From: Aquimarina algiphila | GTDB lineage: Bacteria > Bacteroidota > Bacteroidia > Flavobacteriales > Flavobacteriaceae | Direction of reading: 5' to 3' | Length of the DNA stretch: 64,000 bases | Assembly: GCF_007489275.1 (NCBI RefSeq) | Contig: NZ_VLNR01000022.1 | Span: forward strand, 1-64,000 | Part shown: positions 63,716 to 64,000 of the stretch, piece by piece | How the letters are laid out: each line of letters begins with the position of its first letter | Position numbering within the stretch: the first letter of the stretch is position 1 | Program-made: the position numbers and the translations under genes | The notes under the pieces: generated by a model | What the model saw: only the letters and a program-made list of their open reading frames with translations | Database searches by the model: none | What the model was told of the DNA's origin: nothing

Positions 63716-64000
63716 TTGGAAAAATACATGCTTCCTTGTTTAAATAAAAAGTTATTTGGTGTTGATTGTTTAGGCTGCGGTATGCAGAGATCAATCGTAC
63801 TGTTATTAAAAGGAGAGTTCTCTGCAGCTTTTCATATGTACCCCGCGATATATCCATTAATGCTTTTACTGGCATTTATTGGTTTCAACTTTTTTATTCA
63901 ATTCAAAAATGGGAAATCTATTAAGGTAGGTTTAATGATTTTTACGGCGCTTACTATGATTATAAGCTATGTTATCAAAATGAAAGTTCATTTTAACTAA
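63716..64000 (+). CDS. DUF2752 family protein
   Basis: The start at TTG 63716 gives EKYMLPCLNKKLFGVDCLGCGMQRSIV, the typical opening of DUF2752 proteins (C-x-CGxQR signature), and is preferred over 63686 and the ATG at 63728. The 94 aa product has two more hydrophobic helices. Function of the family is unknown; members may sit in the inner membrane. The stop codon TAA is the last codon of the window. Confidence 0.8.
   Translation: MEKYMLPCLNKKLFGVDCLGCGMQRSIVLLLKGEFSAAFHMYPAIYPLMLLLAFIGFNFFIQFKNGKSIKVGLMIFTALTMIISYVIKMKVHFN

Noticed and set aside
1-64000. CRISPR array
   Set aside because: The only tandem repeats are the four degenerate units at the left end, which lack regular spacers and match an insertion-element end.
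1-64000. tRNA or rRNA genes
   Set aside because: No cloverleaf-forming or rRNA-like sequence was noticed in the intergenic gaps. A covariance scan would be decisive.

Overview
The window is low-GC, AT-rich DNA from a marine-type member of the Bacteroidota, most likely Flavobacteriaceae (Aquimarina-like; genus is inference). Support comes from a type IX secretion sorting tail, many SusC-style or lipoprotein signal peptides, TAnnTTTG-like promoters, a 6S RNA between zapA and rny, and DUF families common in flavobacteria.

Region 1 (1-24,900) is accessory. It opens with the repeat-rich end of a probable IS21-family element that has removed the 5' half of a YcxB-like gene. A long run of small, mostly plus-strand single-gene units follows: NTF2-like proteins, DinB proteins, alpha/beta hydrolases, GNAT acetyltransferases, DUF1428, DUF4269, DUF6624, DUF1877, DUF4345 and others. 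Several regulators sit beside their likely targets. A Crp/Fnr gene precedes a tautomerase-SDR-NTF2 operon with a Crp-type palindrome between them. A MetR-like LysR gene is divergent from an HLD-II haloalkane dehalogenase. AraC genes precede a PEBP gene and an SDR gene. A DNA-alkylation-repeat protein overlaps a radical SAM (SPL-like) gene. A DUF1697 gene is broken by a one-base frameshift.

Region 2 (24,930-29,480) holds a large secreted endonuclease I and, divergent from it, the most interesting locus here. Five intact genes encode 58-61 aa peptides with a near-identical leader ending in a GA/GS cleavage-like site, followed by hypervariable cores that each contain six cysteines. A sixth copy is decayed. 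Spacers and terminators are duplicated with the genes. No modification enzyme or exporter is nearby.

Region 3 (29,480-64,000) is mainly core genome: pta-ackA, DUF2911/TPR and TlpA-like exported proteins, pheT, gyrA, clpC, a tandem pair of STAS-like proteins, rny, 6S RNA, zapA with a coiled-coil partner, a divergent galactofuranose pair (glf and a GalF transferase), an M23 peptidase with a TonB-dependent receptor, a cysteine desulfurase, tandem lipoproteins (one with calcium-type DxDxDG repeats), a Smr-domain protein and a DUF2752 gene ending at the last base. No tRNA, rRNA or CRISPR array was seen.
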